Shown: positions 43,966 through 55,935, numbered from the stretch's first letter. The stretch: 64,000 nt of DNA from Incurvaria masculella (GCA_946894095.1 OX335651.1:10686501-10750500), one strand, 5' to 3'. Notes: generated by a model from the sequence alone, not told the origin. Translations and numbers: made by a program.

Positions 43966-44329
43966 TATAAATCACAACTACATACTATCGCATGATGTGA
44001 GATATTTAAGCATAATGCGATGCAGGTGTCAGCAATAAAAGCGCTCGCAAAGAGCAGAGAATGGAGAATAAAACTGCAATGCAATACGCGGACACGGCGT
44101 ATACACCGCAGCGGCTCCCATTAATGAAGAAAGGCTTACGCTGCTCCTCTCGGTCTCGGGTGACCTGATTTTCTTTGGAAGCAATCCAAATCGGGTTAAC
44201 CAAAATGGCTCTTCCCGCTCGGCGCGGTTCATTGTAATATACCAGGGACACCATTTCTTTCATTAGAGTGATGGCGACTCGTTATTTTTTAAAGCGTCCT
44301 GTTATTAAAGCCCGAGCATAGTAGTGCTA

Positions 44330-44650
44330 GCGGAGGTACTCGGCTCCGCTCGGGTTAATGCCGTTTTGGACGGATTTTGGGACGAATTATCTACTGGATG
44401 AAAAGTAAATTTATCCACGACAATGTATGCGATTGGTAGAGACATACGTATCTACCAATCATCAAAATTGTTTGAATCTTATGGGACTCTCAAATTATGG
44501 GACTAATTATACTATGAATGGTTTTAAGGTGCATCAAAATTGGTTGAGTCGCTCTTTCGTTATAAACGTCAACCTCACTGTGCTCGTCTCTCTGGTAATT
44601 GACCACGATGTGAAATAGCTCATACATTATGGGACAAATCAGGCTGAACT
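44330..44650 (+). repeat. Dispersed repeat, family D2, copy 2
   Basis: Shares CGGCTCCGCTCGGGTTAATG, CGTTTTGGACGGATT, GAATTATCTACTGGATGAAA and AAAATTGGTTGAGTCG with 63765-63950. Contains a perfect hairpin GATTGGTAGA...TCTACCAATC at 44431-44460. Confidence 0.55.
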
Positions 44651-46017
44651 ACATGTTAATTGGGTAAGTGGTAAGGGATTGAAACGATACATTGGAAAAA
44701 ACTTCGTATCTATAGATCGACAATTTCTCGCGCTTCGTATGCGTAAAGGCTAAACCTTCAGTTAGTTGGAAAGGCAGGAAACGAGACAATTTGCAACGTT
44801 ACATTGTCTCCTCGAACGTAGCAAATTGGCATCGATTGGAACTCGACCGTCTCCGTAATTGGAACTATCGAATGATCGAAATAATTAGCACGTGTCGCTG
44901 CAAACCAATCGTGGAAAACATAACTACAGTGAAGTGGGCAGGGTTTAAATTTTCCAGTTACTAGTTCTCAGCAAATAGCATAAACAATTGATTTAATTTG
45001 ACTGGAACAGTGAGGCAATAAATAAATTATACCTCAAGTGTTCATTAAAAGAATGCAATATTTTCTCGATTTAATGTTTAGCTCAGAACATTTTTAATAT
45101 CATTTTAATTAATATATTATTTATTCTTTCGGGCGTACCGAGACGGCCAACTTTTTTGAACTTCAATAGAAATCACAATACGCTCTGAGGTGCTGATATC
45201 TCAATTCACAAATTAGTGAATAATGTTAGGTAATAGATTACAACTGAAATGATTAATTACAGTGGAGGCTGCAGCAGGAGAAGGCACACTGCCAGGAGGC
45301 GAGCGTACGGCGTCGCGCCGCGTGTTCAGATGAATGCGAACATTTAACGCCACGGAACCAGGAACTTTGCCTCCTACCATACGTGAAAATACCCTATAAT
45401 TACCTATATCATTAACCCTATCCTAATTGCCGTCTCAAGGGATTCCGACCGTGTCCTGCCCATATACTTTTCTTTTGATCACCACTCGAAAAGTAATGGT
45501 ATTTGAGGCACTAATTGATTCGAATGTTTTCGTATATCGTTAATAATAATATATATTTTGGCCATCGCATTTTTAGAATTGTAGTTTTATTAGTTTTGAT
45601 TTAATAGTCATTAGGAATGTCCCACGGGATGGGACGGACACGGTTCGAACCATTTTAAACATGTTTATCAAGTCAGATGTTTACTGAAATATTCTCAAAT
45701 CTCTACCTGACGAGGAATCCACTACGATTATTCTCCACCATAACTAGTTTTGTATGCTAAAATGTAACGGAAAATAAAAATGTAAAGTTCAACAATCAGC
45801 AATCTTGTTATATTATTTAGATTCACAGAAATTTTATTTGTTTTTTTTTATTACAAAAAATATAACCATTGCTAACAGATATCGCATTTGAAAAATAAAC
45901 ATTTAAGAGCTACATAATGCAACTTCCTGCCACCCACCTCGGTCGCTGCTCGGTTTGGTCAACATTCTGCTCGGTTGTCATTTTCCAGTTAAAAGGTTTT
46001 TCCCCTATTTTATAAAC
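44651..46017. other. Stretch without recognised gene
   Basis: AT-rich except 45260-45360, a short GC-rich patch (GGAGGCGAGCGTACGGCGTC). Nothing else recognised. Confidence 0.5.
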
Positions 46018-46021
46018 TTAA

Positions 46022-46415
46022 GGGGGGTTTTGCACCCGATCACATTGAGCTCCAAAAGGGCGTAAGTGCAAGTACATTTTATGATTTTTAAAAATAACTA
46101 TAACTGATTTTTAAATTTAAAAAAGTTGAAATACCAATGGATTATTTAGCTGAATTTGAAATATATACTTACATATATCTGAGGCTACCCTTCTTGGTTC
46201 AAACTTTTTTTATACATTTTTATATATATTTACCCCGTTTGAGCAATCAAAGCATAGGGGTCTTACAGTTTTGTCTTTAAATGATGGCTAGATCATCCAT
46301 CTACAATTTAGGTTTTTGGATTATCGATATTCTGTGTATTTATTTTTCAATATAATTAAATGTTGTTTTACTTACGCCATAACGGAACTGAGTTCAATTG
46401 GGTGCTAACACCCCC
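46022..46415. mobile_element. MITE M4, complete copy with TTAA flanks
   Basis: The 394-bp element lies between TTAA at 46018-46021 and 46416-46419. Inverted ends GGGGGGTTTTGCACCCGATC and GGGGGTGTTAGCACCCAATT (right end on the opposite strand) match over about 30 bp with several differences. Relatives at 31800 and 43060 confirm mobility. No ORF. TTAA duplication and G-rich ends fit a piggyBac-type MITE. Confidence 0.78.
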
Positions 46416-46679
46416 TTAAATTAAATTTCAATTCAATTCAAAATTTTATTACATAAAGTAAATAAACAATAATATAAAGACAGAGAGCGACGATAAATAC
46501 TTATAAACATGTTTTTAGCAATACGTCGCATTCTTTATTTCCGACCATAAATTTAATAAAAATAATGGCTCTCTACCTCTTCTTTAAAAGCCACGCATAC
46601 ATAAGATTATTACTTGTACTTTTTTTCGATATCAAGGTTTGAATCCCACCAATTCAGCGTTCTACACTTCACCACGTCG

Positions 46680-46815
46680 ACCGAGCGCCCGGTGATGGAT
46701 CCTGCACCCGTCGGACGCCGGAGAGAACCGAAGCGAGTGTAATTTCCGAACTGCTCTTTTGACGGCTCCAGTGCCGTGCCGCCCATGCCGTGCCGTGCTG
46801 CGCCGCGAGCTACCT
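46680..46815. promoter_or_regulatory. GC-rich island
   Basis: CpG-rich patch with repeated GCCGTGCCG motifs (GTGCCGTGCCGCCCATGCCG). No gene start identified; low confidence that it is regulatory. Confidence 0.25.
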
Positions 46816-46904
46816 AGCTCATGCACTCTGCGTGGCAATCAATGGCTAATTTGGCTATAAAGGCTTAACCAGAAAATGCTCAAATACGCTGGCAGTATTC
46901 CCCC

Positions 46905-47033
46905 TCAGGACGTGTATTCTTGGCATTCAGTCATTGCGGATTCAGTAGAGATAACAGAAGAAGAATTTACTTTGACATTTCTGTTAACTCTACTGAATCC
47001 GCAATGACTGAATGCCAAGAATACAAGCCCTGG
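46905..47033. mobile_element. Hairpin MITE M5, copy 1
   Basis: Two arms of about 50 bp, CAGGACGTGTATTCTTGG... and its inverted match ending CCAAGAATACAAGCCCTGG, enclose a short spacer. Arm core GGCATTCAGTCATTGCGGAT then TCAGTAGAG. A second copy at 49349-49475 has the same arms, so the family moves as a hairpin of about 130 bp. Confidence 0.8.
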
Positions 47034-47700
47034 ACGGCGATGTTAATCCTTAGGGTAAATTCGTTGGGAAGGAAATATGTAAAGATGTTTGAATTTAATA
47101 ATAGCATTAGCAATATTCATCGATATAACGAATTCAACGAATAAACTTGAGCAAAAATAATTATAATATTACAAAGAAAAAAAAACCTACGTTTAAAATA
47201 TTCCTCCTTTGTCCTGCAGCATGGTTCCAATCCTAATACGGTAGCAGCATTCCCCCTGGATGATAATGCTGATTCTTAGGGTAAATTCGTAAGGAAGGAA
47301 ATATCTAAAGATGATGGTATGTAATAATAACATTAACGATAATAATCCAAATAATAAATTTAACTAATATTAACCTTAGCAAAAAAATATTATATTACAA
47401 AGAAAAAATACCTACGTATTAAAATATTCAACTCCTTTGTCCTGCAGCATGGTTCCTAATACGGTGGGAGCATTCCCTCTCTGGATGGTAATGCTGATGT
47501 GTTAGGTGAATTAGTTAGGAAGGTAATATATGTAAAGATATGTAATATATGTATTGAATAATAACATTTGAAATTATAATCGAAACAATAAATTCAACTA
47601 ATAATAACCCGAGTAAAAATATTCCTCTACTTGGTCCTACGGCATGTTTCCAAATACTCTGGTAGCATTCCCGCTCTGGATGACGATGCTGATCCTTTGG
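47032..47700. repeat. Imperfect tandem repeat, about 200-226 bp period
   Basis: The block GGAYGRYRATGCTGAT...TTAGGGTAAATTCG recurs at about 47032, 47258, 47484 and 47677. The same order of sub-blocks lies between: AAGGAAATAT, TAAAGAT, AATAATAACATTA, ATATTACAAAGAAAAA, CCTACGT, TAAAATATTC and TTGTCCTGCAGCATGGTTCC. Units diverge and the last is shorter. On the minus strand each unit retains a similar short frame (e.g. LPEYLETCRRTK), which might be decayed coding sequence. Confidence 0.75.
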
Positions 47701-49348
47701 GTAAAGGATGCGCCACGCCGCTGCGCTGGTCGCCGGTCACGCCGGGCATAGAACCTTTAAAAATTGTTTGATTTCTGGTCCCCACGAGCCAAATATCTCC
47801 ACAGCGAAGTTTGTTTGTACCGCAACACTTCATCAGGTTTTTTTTAGTTTTTAAGACTTCTATATTCTCAATGGGCACTCGGCCGCTGGGGATCAAAGTG
47901 AGGAAAAACATCACCGTCAGCCATTCCCCGTCTTCGGGAAGGTGAATGAGTCCATTATTAAATGGACTCACCTGGCCGCAACATATACATTACGTCGGGT
48001 GTTTTTAATACATACATATATATCCTTAACATAACTTTTAATGTTAAAGAAAATTACTTCACCGAAATATACGGAAAAGCTTCGCTTCAGACGCCATTTT
48101 TTTTTTAAACCATTACAATAACGGCGAACCCATTAAAATCACTTTTATTTATTTATATTTAAGGCTGTTTCTGGCTTGTGTGCATCACTTTTTTCTGTTT
48201 GATTATTAATATAATTCTTGTTACAAAAAGGTTATTTTTGTAACACGAATTCTAACGGGTAAGGAAACGTGCCCTAGAAATGGGCTCGCCATTCGTTCTC
48301 TGTGGCTTAAAAATGCAATCGTGAAACTAGGTCGACATTAGTCCGCCCCTGAAAACACTGGGACCGTATATTCTCGGGAGGCAGAAGTGGCACCTACATA
48401 TGATGTTTAACTATAAATTATGAATTACCTATCTAGAGCTGCAATAGATGATCATCTGGAGCTGGGACGAAAAGGGGTTTGATCTTAAACTACAGAGTTG
48501 AAAATAAATATCACCCATAATTTTAACTTTTCGTATTTATAATAAAATAAAAGTATTTTAAAATACTCGTACCCGGCGTCGTAATTTTCCACGTTTCATA
48601 GAAATCACCACTATTAGTAAAATCTTATTCTTTGACTTCCGTGTCTCCATCCGCTGGCCGTAGCACCTTTGACAAACTCCCGAGCAGGTTGTGAGCGAAA
48701 GTTTTTCACAGACGGAAATAATCTACTGAGGAAGTCACGTAGCAAAGGGAGTCCTCGGTGCTCGCAGGAAGAGGCTCACAGCCAAAGCTGCCTTCCGCTT
48801 GGCTTTGACTCGCACAAAGAGTATGAAGAAAGTAATAGTGCAGGTATCATTGTGCTCAGATTCTTTTGACACAGAAAATTGCGAATCCGTTCAATGCAGA
48901 CTGATACATGATTTTAGTACATAAAAATATTGGGTCGAAAAGCGGCATTCGCCCCACCTATCTAATATGCCATGCCTTAACCTAGGCATGACTTACATTT
49001 TAGTTTTCATTTCATATTTCGATCACTTCATGGTTCGGAACCCATGGTCTTTTTACTTATATCTCACAATCTGAATAAAGGATAAACGATCGAATTGAAT
49101 ACACCCGTATTCGATTCGATCGTTTATTATTATTTATACGTGGCAAAGAGAGCAGATATTATCTTTCATCATGTTTTTGGAAAACATGATGAAGAAAACA
49201 CAAAGGAGATCCGTGAGCGACCTCACGATAAAAACCTCAAAACTGTCATTCCTGTCAAGTTTTATTAACGAGTTTTTAGATGAAAGATGTACTCTATAAT
49301 ATAAAGGAAAGCTTTTGTTTGCCTTCAAACACATTTAAATGTAAATGA
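47700..49348. other. Stretch without recognised gene
   Basis: No domain recognised. The minus frame 47971-47627 overlaps the tandem array and has no identified relative. The remainder is AT-rich. Confidence 0.45.
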
Positions 49349-49475
49349 CCAGGGCGTGTATTCTTGGCATTCAGTCATTGCGGATTCAGTAGAGTTAACA
49401 GTAATGTCAAAGTAAATTCTTCTTCAGTTAACTCTACTGAATCCGCAATGACTGATTGCCAAGAATACACGTCCA
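49349..49475. mobile_element. Hairpin MITE M5, copy 2
   Basis: Same arms as 46905-47033: CCAGGGCGTGTATTCTTGGC at the left, ending CCAAGAATACACGTCC at the right, with spacer TAATGTCAAAGTAAATTC. The two copies differ at only a few positions in the arms. Confidence 0.8.
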
Positions 49476-50269
49476 GCACACAGTTTGAAAGGAAATATTA
49501 TAGGTTATGCAATAATTTGCACAATGAGATTATTCAGCATATCATAGCCATAGCAGGGCAATATATTGCATGCTGATCCATGGCCATTTTTGCACACAAT
49601 TACTATTCCTATAGTATAAATATCTCAACGATAATTATGATGAACAGTGTAAAAAAATGTGCAAAATAAATGATATTCTTCTTTTCTTTTTCTCTTTTCA
49701 AAATCGGGTTTAGATTAGGTTACGTTACAAGGGCTTTTACACGAAATTAAGAAATATTATGAAATATCAGCTTAATTTTTGTTTTATTTTTCACCATGTG
49801 TCTTGTAAAATTACTAATTAAGACTTTTTAAAATACTTCGTGCGTAATACGTATAGTATAATTATCTCTTTTACATTAAAATGTGTGAAATCTGATGAGA
49901 TTTCTCAAATAAGGGTCTGGTATATGTGTTACGGTTAAAGACCGATGTCGGTTAAAATGTTTTTTTTTTTCTTGAAGATAAATACGACTTTTAATGTGTA
50001 ACAGTGGCGATTGCATTAATTTTGTAAGAAAAAAAGAACCTAACCAATTATTTTCCGATACTTTTAAACAAAAAAATTACGTATTTATTTTGTTGGAAAA
50101 TAAATTATTTTGGAAATGCAATTTTCTTTATTAGCTATGGAGATCACCATGGAACTATGGAACTATCATGACATTACATTACTAACTTTACGAACATCTT
50201 CCTATGTATCCTATCCTACCCTATCTATGTTTATCAAAGGAGAATATCAATGCACAATATCAATTCAAT
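49476..50269. other. AT-rich stretch without recognised gene
   Basis: Nothing recognised. Confidence 0.5.
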
Positions 50270-50556
50270 GACCGTTGAGAGAGGCTGGCCGTGGTTCGGA
50301 TTCCACGTTAAGCTGTAGGTCCCCTTCCTTACTTACTAGGTGGTCGGGTTTATCCCGCCCGGGTTGGTACCATCGCATTGGATGAACGATGGTCGAAGCG
50401 GCAATGAAAATTGTCCGTGTTTTCCATCCAGTTCAATGTAGCCGTGCAAAGGAAGGTCCTGGCATGGCACCTAGTTCCCATGTGGTGTGTTGGGCTAATA
50501 CCATGACAGAACTTGTGGTATTAGCCATCCATGTCCAGTCACATAAAAAAAAAGTA
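50270..50556 (+). mobile_element. S1 SINE, 5S-head subtype, head truncated
   Basis: Starts GACCGTTGAGAGAGGCTGGC, the same junction sequence that follows the 5S-like head at 18300, then CGTGGTTCGGATTCCACGTT, CGCCCGGGTTGGTACC and GGCACCTAGTTCCCATGTGG. It ends CCATCCATGTCCAGTCACAT plus AAAAAAAA. The cleanest S1 body and tail in the window. Confidence 0.85.
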
Positions 50557-51034
50557 ATCCATAAATAATTTCTTGGATATCCCCATTCAAACGTAATAGA
50601 TAAATAAGATAATTAAAGATGATGTATAATTAAATCTTTAATAGATAAATAAAGAGATAAGGCGAAAAACACTGTTACAATTACGCAGATGTTTTATATA
50701 CATATAACACATGCACGACAATCAAACATCTGCTTACACGTTTATATCGATTCCGATAAAATTAAAACCGAGTTCAATTAATGCAAAAATATAAATCTAA
50801 AGGATTATTTTTTTTATGAAAAGTGCAGAAACAGAAATTACTTCAGTAATGTATAAAAACAAAATCAATATCATCGGATTAATGATTTTCAAATTATTAC
50901 CACCATAAGTTTGTGGTGGAAGCGTAATTTGTACACGGTCCCCTTGAGGAAGTTATATGGAATTCGGGCGCATGTTTAAATAAATATGTATCATCAAGTC
51001 TAACATCTAGCCTGAACTAGTCGGTTAGTGTAAA

Positions 51035-51190
51035 ATGTCAGTCAGTCAGTCAGCGTGTTTGCGTCCACTGCTGGACATACGCCTCTCCAATTTTCCTCCA
51101 GTCCTCCCGGCCTTCAGCGGAACGGAACCACTGCTTTCCGCCGACGCACTTGATGTCGTCGTCCCACCTGGCGGGTGGTCTTCCCACACT
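51035..51190 (-). mobile_element. RTE-type LINE 3' end with (TGAC)n tail
   Basis: The minus frame reads GRPPARWDDDIKCVGGKQWF, then AEGREDWRKIGEAYVQQWTQ and stop, the classic RTE C-terminus (GRP..RW.DDI...G..W...A..R..W...GEAYVQ.W). The element ends in a GACT tandem run (51037-51053). Upstream it breaks off near 51190. Confidence 0.8.
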
Positions 51191-52639
51191 TAAAAACTGA
51201 GTTATTACAAATTCTATACAAACCGAGTATTCCACTCAAAATTCTATCGGTTAAATGCAGCTCCCAAACTGTTCGAGCGATCTCGCGGCGCCTCCCAACC
51301 TTCAGACTTAAATAATAATTAAAGTCAGAATATTTCTGCCATCGCTCACTTTGATTGATGCTGCAGAACAAAGGACAGGTCATTTATTATACGCCGGGAC
51401 CTCGAAACACAATAGAGAATAATTAAGACTCTTGAAGCCTCTTATCATTTCTTCGGCGTAGGAAAATTTGTGTCTTATCCGCGGTGTTTGTCGCCCGAGC
51501 GGAATTAATCTGAAGATTTTCGCTCATTGTTGCCGTGATTATAATTCGTAATTTTTAAATATTTTATCTTTATTTTTGTGGATCGTTGATGAGGATTCAC
51601 CGAAAGATTATTCTATTATTAATAATATCAAATAAAGTATAAGACAATAACGGCCTTTTTGAAATGCGTCGATACGTTAAAAATTACGAAACACCACAGT
51701 GTGCGACAATTAAATGGGCATGGATGTATAAAAATACTATAAAAACCGTGTCTTCTCCACCGGCGACGAGAGGTTACTATATATTAGTAAAATGATTGAT
51801 GAGATTACTTTTATTTATCGTATCCTACAATATTTTTTAGCACCCTTGTTTCGTTGTGTTCAAATGTTTAATAGGAAGGGCACAAAAACTAGATATAAAT
51901 GTATACGGGTTATAGTTAATGTATCAGCTTTATTCACAATCAATACAACCAACTAATATTATAATTACATTATATTATGTGATATTTTGCAACTTAACAC
52001 AATACTTGGCGGTGAGAGTATTCCTGTACAACATCAATAGTTATTATTTACTAGGCCACTAAAATTAATTTGTCTTAAAACGTTTTTTTGCAACAATTTA
52101 ACTGTAGTTTTCCGTAATGCCACCATTCGATATGAACCCAGTGATAAGTAAGCTTATTGGATTCGCAAATCCAAGCGAACGACTCGAGATCTTTGTCTAA
52201 AATGGATTGAACGAAGTCAATCTTGCTCGGTTGGCTGTCCCGGAGTTCTCCAACGGTTTTGCCGCTGAATTTGAATAGAGAACTCCCTTCGGGGGGGGGG
52301 GGGGGGGACCGTTCGACTGAATAATATGTCTCGCCTTCGGCGCGTGACTCGGCTGCATAAGAAGGAGAGTCTTCCGTAAAGCATTACCCGAGCATGGCGC
52401 ACGATGATCGTAAACTCTCAATCGAATTATCATCGAAAAATAAATTTTAAAAAAGAACACAAGCGCGGGTGACATTTCGGGGAAAATATTTCTGGCATAA
52501 TTTTCGATCTCAGGGGTGCTCAGGGATCACTGCGGATCACTGTGTCGTGTCACCTTTCTTTCGTCAAAGAGCTTTCTTTCTTAGGCACAAAAAACGAGTG
52601 ACAAATCCATTTCTTTGTCACTCACTCACTAAAACCATG
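51191..52639. other. Stretch without recognised gene, with a 17-G run
   Basis: No gene recognised. A run of 17 G sits at 52291-52307. The palindrome TTGGATTCGCAAATCCAA at about 52157 recurs at about 53460. Confidence 0.45.
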
Positions 52640-52950
52640 GGTTTTTAGGGTTCCGTACCCAAAAGGGTGCTAACGGAACCCTATTACTAAGCCTTCGCTG
52701 TCCTTCCGTCCGTCCATCCGTCCGTCCGTCAGTCCGTCCGTCCGTCCGTCCATCCGTCACAGGGCTGTATCTCATGAACCGTATTAAGCTGAAATTTTCA
52801 CAGAGTGTGTATTTATTTTGCCGCTATAACAACAAATAGGTAAAATTTAAAAATAATAAAAATTAAAGGGGCCCCATGAAAAACGTGATTTTTTACGTGA
52901 CGACGGTACGGAACCCTTCATGTGCGAGTCCGACTGTCACTTGGCTGGTT
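52640..52950 (-). repeat. MINE-2-like MITE, copy 4, most complete
   Basis: Minus orientation. Begins TTTTTAGGGTTCCGTACCC, then GGAACCCTATTACTAAGCC, a GTCC/GTCY microsatellite (about 52700-52758), TCTCATGAACCG, TTTCACAGAGTGTGTATTT joined to ATTTTGCCGCTATAACAAC, GGGGCCCC and GGTACGGAACCCTTC. This copy proves what the uninterrupted centre of copy 1 looked like. Confidence 0.9.
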
Positions 52951-53619
52951 TTTCTCACAATCGTATCATTAAATAAAATGTCTTAGTAAATAGTGAGTCG
53001 ATTAATGTAACGACTATTATATACATTATATTTCACTCTATTTCGATATAAAACAATACTGTACAAATTTCAAATATGTAGAATATTAAACAATCGCCAT
53101 TTTACAATGGGTAGAGAACTGTCTAAATATAAGTATGAGAATGTGGAACATTCCCCGGGTAAGACTGTGATTTCTGCCAGTAGGTAGTTTTTGAGCATTG
53201 CTCTTGCTAATCCCTTCTTCTTTCTCTTACAACTAAGATAAACCGCGAGCGCTTATCAGGATTTATATTCTTTGTTCATCGTTCATGAGGCGAGGTTCTA
53301 ATTCAACATCTTTATATTTATTTTGTTCACTCGCTGTTGTCCGCAGAATTCTTAGTATGATCATGGTTTTTAGCGTTAGGAGTAAAAAATCTCCACTGAA
53401 TTCATTTGCCGTAATCAAGTTTATTTCAAGAATTCGGATTGAACCAACACTAAGTATTATTGGATTCGCAAATCCAATAATAATGGCGTGTAATATTTTG
53501 TTATTCGGAGTTGCAGAGATTTAATGTTGTAATGTTGTGTTTTTTTTTGTAAATACTTTTTCACACTAAGCAAGTACGTCGCTTTTTCCAAGGAATGTGA
53601 TATGTAATAATCGACCGCG
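52951..53619. other. Stretch without recognised gene
   Basis: The plus frame 53285-53524 (79 codons, hydrophobic stretches) has no recognised relative and is probably chance. Confidence 0.4.
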
Positions 53620-53955
53620 AAAGCAAGGACAGAATAATGAACTACTTTCTAAATATACCACTCCCGGGTATCGCGTCTCCCAATTTCGCCTCCTGCTAAA
53701 TACCCATAATTTGGAATTATCCTACAGTCCGTCCTCCCGTAATCAATGCCGCCTACTAACATTACTACTACTACTACATTTTAGTCATAGTCATTTTATA
53801 ACTCTATTTTATTTCGATTTGTTTGATTTTGTCTGATTTTTATTTTTTTATAAATCATGTAAATATTTTTTTAGGTTTATTATATTGATGAATTACTCTA
53901 TATTTCATGTATTTAGGACTGTGTGCCTCAATAAAACATTATTATTATTATTACT
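53620..53955 (+). mobile_element. Retroelement 3' region ending in (ATT)n
   Basis: Ends TTAGGACTGTGTGCCTCAA, TAAAACATT and (ATT)n, identical in order to the inverted tail at 12062-12127. Upstream part includes CCTACAGTCCGTCCTCCCG and is T-rich. No RT frame recognised. Confidence 0.55.
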
Positions 53956-54679
53956 TAACGTTTTACCTGCTTTCAAATATATTGCCGTCTTCCAGCCTTT
54001 ATTATTATTGAATTTATGAAGTAGTTAGAAAATTATGCGAAATGACTAACACATGTTAATTCTTGTTGGCACGTGCGAGATTTACAGCTCAGAGAGCAAC
54101 TAGTTTATAGTAGGTTTAATAATAAAACCAACCTAAGAAATATCTGCTTAATAGATCGAGCGAAAAACGAAGCTCGAGCGGCGTCTCCATTTCAGATTAG
54201 GCAAAAATGCTTTCGTATGTCCGACTGTTCTCCTCTGCAGGTTGCATTTCTCAACCGATTCTCGTGAAATTTTGTGATCCAGGTTTGATAATTATATTTT
54301 TTTATTCGACCCAGTTTTTGAAAAATTGTCAAATTTAATATACTTTTTCATACTAAGCTATTTATTACATTTTTAAAATTTCTTAATTTTTTTTTTAAAT
54401 GTCAAATTTTCAAAAAGACAAACTCGCGAGGTCCAAAGCTCAGAGAGCCACTAGTATTCATAGCAATACATTTGCTGATGCATAAAACAAACTTCTATTT
54501 TTATGGAACTGGACATGGGTGGCTAATGCTAAACAAACGGTTTCAACCCCACCTTTTTTAATTGTAAAATTATCAAAAGGACAGACTCGCAATGCATTAC
54601 GTTTGCAGGTGCAGAAAAGAACATATATTTTATAGAACTGGACATGGATGTCTAATATCAACACACCAAGCAAACACAT

Positions 54680-54812
54680 CGGAGTTTCTTGCCAGTTCTT
54701 CTTCGCTGGGATTGCCGAACTGGCTAATAATGATAAAATATGACAAATTCGAGTGCAGTGTACTGTCTATGGATGATGAATAAACAATAAACAATAAACA
54801 ATAAACACCACG
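54680..54812 (+). mobile_element. Retroelement 3' tail, family L-B, AATAAAC repeats
   Basis: GGAGTTTCTTGCCAGTTCTT is a frequent moth LINE 3' block. Then ATGACAAATTCGAGTGCA and GATGATGAATAAACAATAAA with a tandem ACAATAA tail. Matches 13690-13770. S1 3'-end traces (ACTGGACATGGATG) lie just upstream at 54510 and 54640. Confidence 0.6.
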
Positions 54813-54914
54813 CTCATTTTCCAAACAAAATATTACGATACGCATGAACACACACATTCCGATACGTTTTGTACACACTCAGAGCCGCAATATGAATCAG
54901 TCGCGTTTCAATCA

Positions 54915-55110
54915 GCATGAGTAGCGGCGGCGGCGGCTAGAGGGGGCGCGGGCGCGGGAGGGAACTGTTGCGGTGATGGCGCCCGATGCGCCGCGACAGA
55001 GCGTACCAATTAATTTGACATATCTCCGCGATGAAATGTACATAGAATACATATCAGCTCCTGAAGGCACTCGCTTGTAGCGGCGCACCGCACACCGGGA
55101 CCACCGATAC
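54915..55110. promoter_or_regulatory. GC-rich island
   Basis: GCGGCGGCGGCGGCTAGAGG, GGGCGCGGGCGCGGGAG and GCGCCGCGAC lie in an AT-rich setting. No gene structure identified beside it. Confidence 0.28.
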
Positions 55111-55151
55111 GAAACAAACCGCCCACCTCATTGAATGATAATAATAAAAAA

Positions 55152-55400
55152 AGGTTCCGTACCATCGTACAATATTTAACACAAAAAATCAGGTTTTTTG
55201 TTTTATTTTTTTTTTAATATTTTATTATTTTTATTTTTTATTATAGCGGCAAAATAAATACATACTCTGTGAAAAATTTAGCTGCCTACCTATTACGGTA
55301 CATAAAATACAGCCCTGTGACAGACGGACGGACGGACGGACAGCGGAGGCTTAGTCATAGGGTCCCGTTTTCACCCTTTGGGTACGGAATCCTAAAAAAA
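55152..55400 (+). repeat. MINE-2-like MITE, copy 5
   Basis: AAGGTTCCGTACCATCGTAC, TTATAGCGGCAAAATAAATA, ACTCTGTGAAAAATTTAGCT, a short GGAC run (55325-55340) and TTTGGGTACGGAATCCTAAA. Confidence 0.85.
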
Positions 55401-55468
55401 TATGTTATTTTTATGGTTATGGTGCTGTCTCTACAACAAACACAAAAACAACAATCGTTGTTATTAAT

Positions 55469-55935
55469 ATTATGTCTGCCTACAGAACCAATACGGTAAA
55501 AACAACTAAATAAGTAAATGAATAAATAAATAATAAAATAAATGAGAAAAACAGCTAATCTGGTTGTCTGTAGCTGAACGCCCCCTCTTGTGTCCCGCGC
55601 CGCCGTCTCTATGCGGATCGGATGGCGCGAGCCGCTTTCGCGCGAATTCAGTTTGATAACGGCGAATACCGAAATATTACTGCTTTTTACGATATCTATG
55701 TTATGTTTCAGGATCGGCTCCCGATTCCCGATCCTGCACTCCCTGCACCCCATTGCAGCTCCAGGGGCGCGGCTCGCGCCATCCGATCCGCATAGAGACG
55801 GCGGCGGGGGACACAAGAGGGGGCGTTCAGCTACAGACAACCAGATTAGCTGTTTTTCTCATTTATTTTATTATTTATTTATTCATTTACCTATTTAGTT
55901 GTTTTTACCGTATTGGTTCTGTAGGCAGACATAAT
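55469..55935. repeat. Near-perfect 167-bp inverted duplication
   Basis: 55469-55635 and 55769-55935 are reverse complements with only about two mismatches, enclosing 133 bp. Arms hold TGTCTGCCTACAGAACC, an AATAAATAAATAATAAAATA run, CTGTAGCTGAACGCCCCCTC and GCGGATCGGATGGCGCGAG. The inside has a second small palindrome (GATCGGCTCCCGATTCCCGATC). A 14-bp direct repeat ATGTTATTTTTATG lies at 55402-55415 and 55934-55947. It may be a recent fold-back insertion or an inverted duplication. Confidence 0.88.

Noticed and set aside
43812..44263. Minus-strand frames of 67-90 codons
   Set aside because: They overlap repeat D3 and change frame within it; no domain.
46636..46660. TTTGAATCCCACC resembling a tRNA B box
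   Set aside because: No A box, no cloverleaf, and no CCA-side stem could be drawn.
47032..47700. CRISPR array
   Set aside because: Units are long, diverged and without spacers; the window is eukaryotic.
55355..55840. 161-codon minus-strand frame
   Set aside because: It runs across a MINE-2 end and both arms of an inverted duplication, so it is produced by repeat structure.
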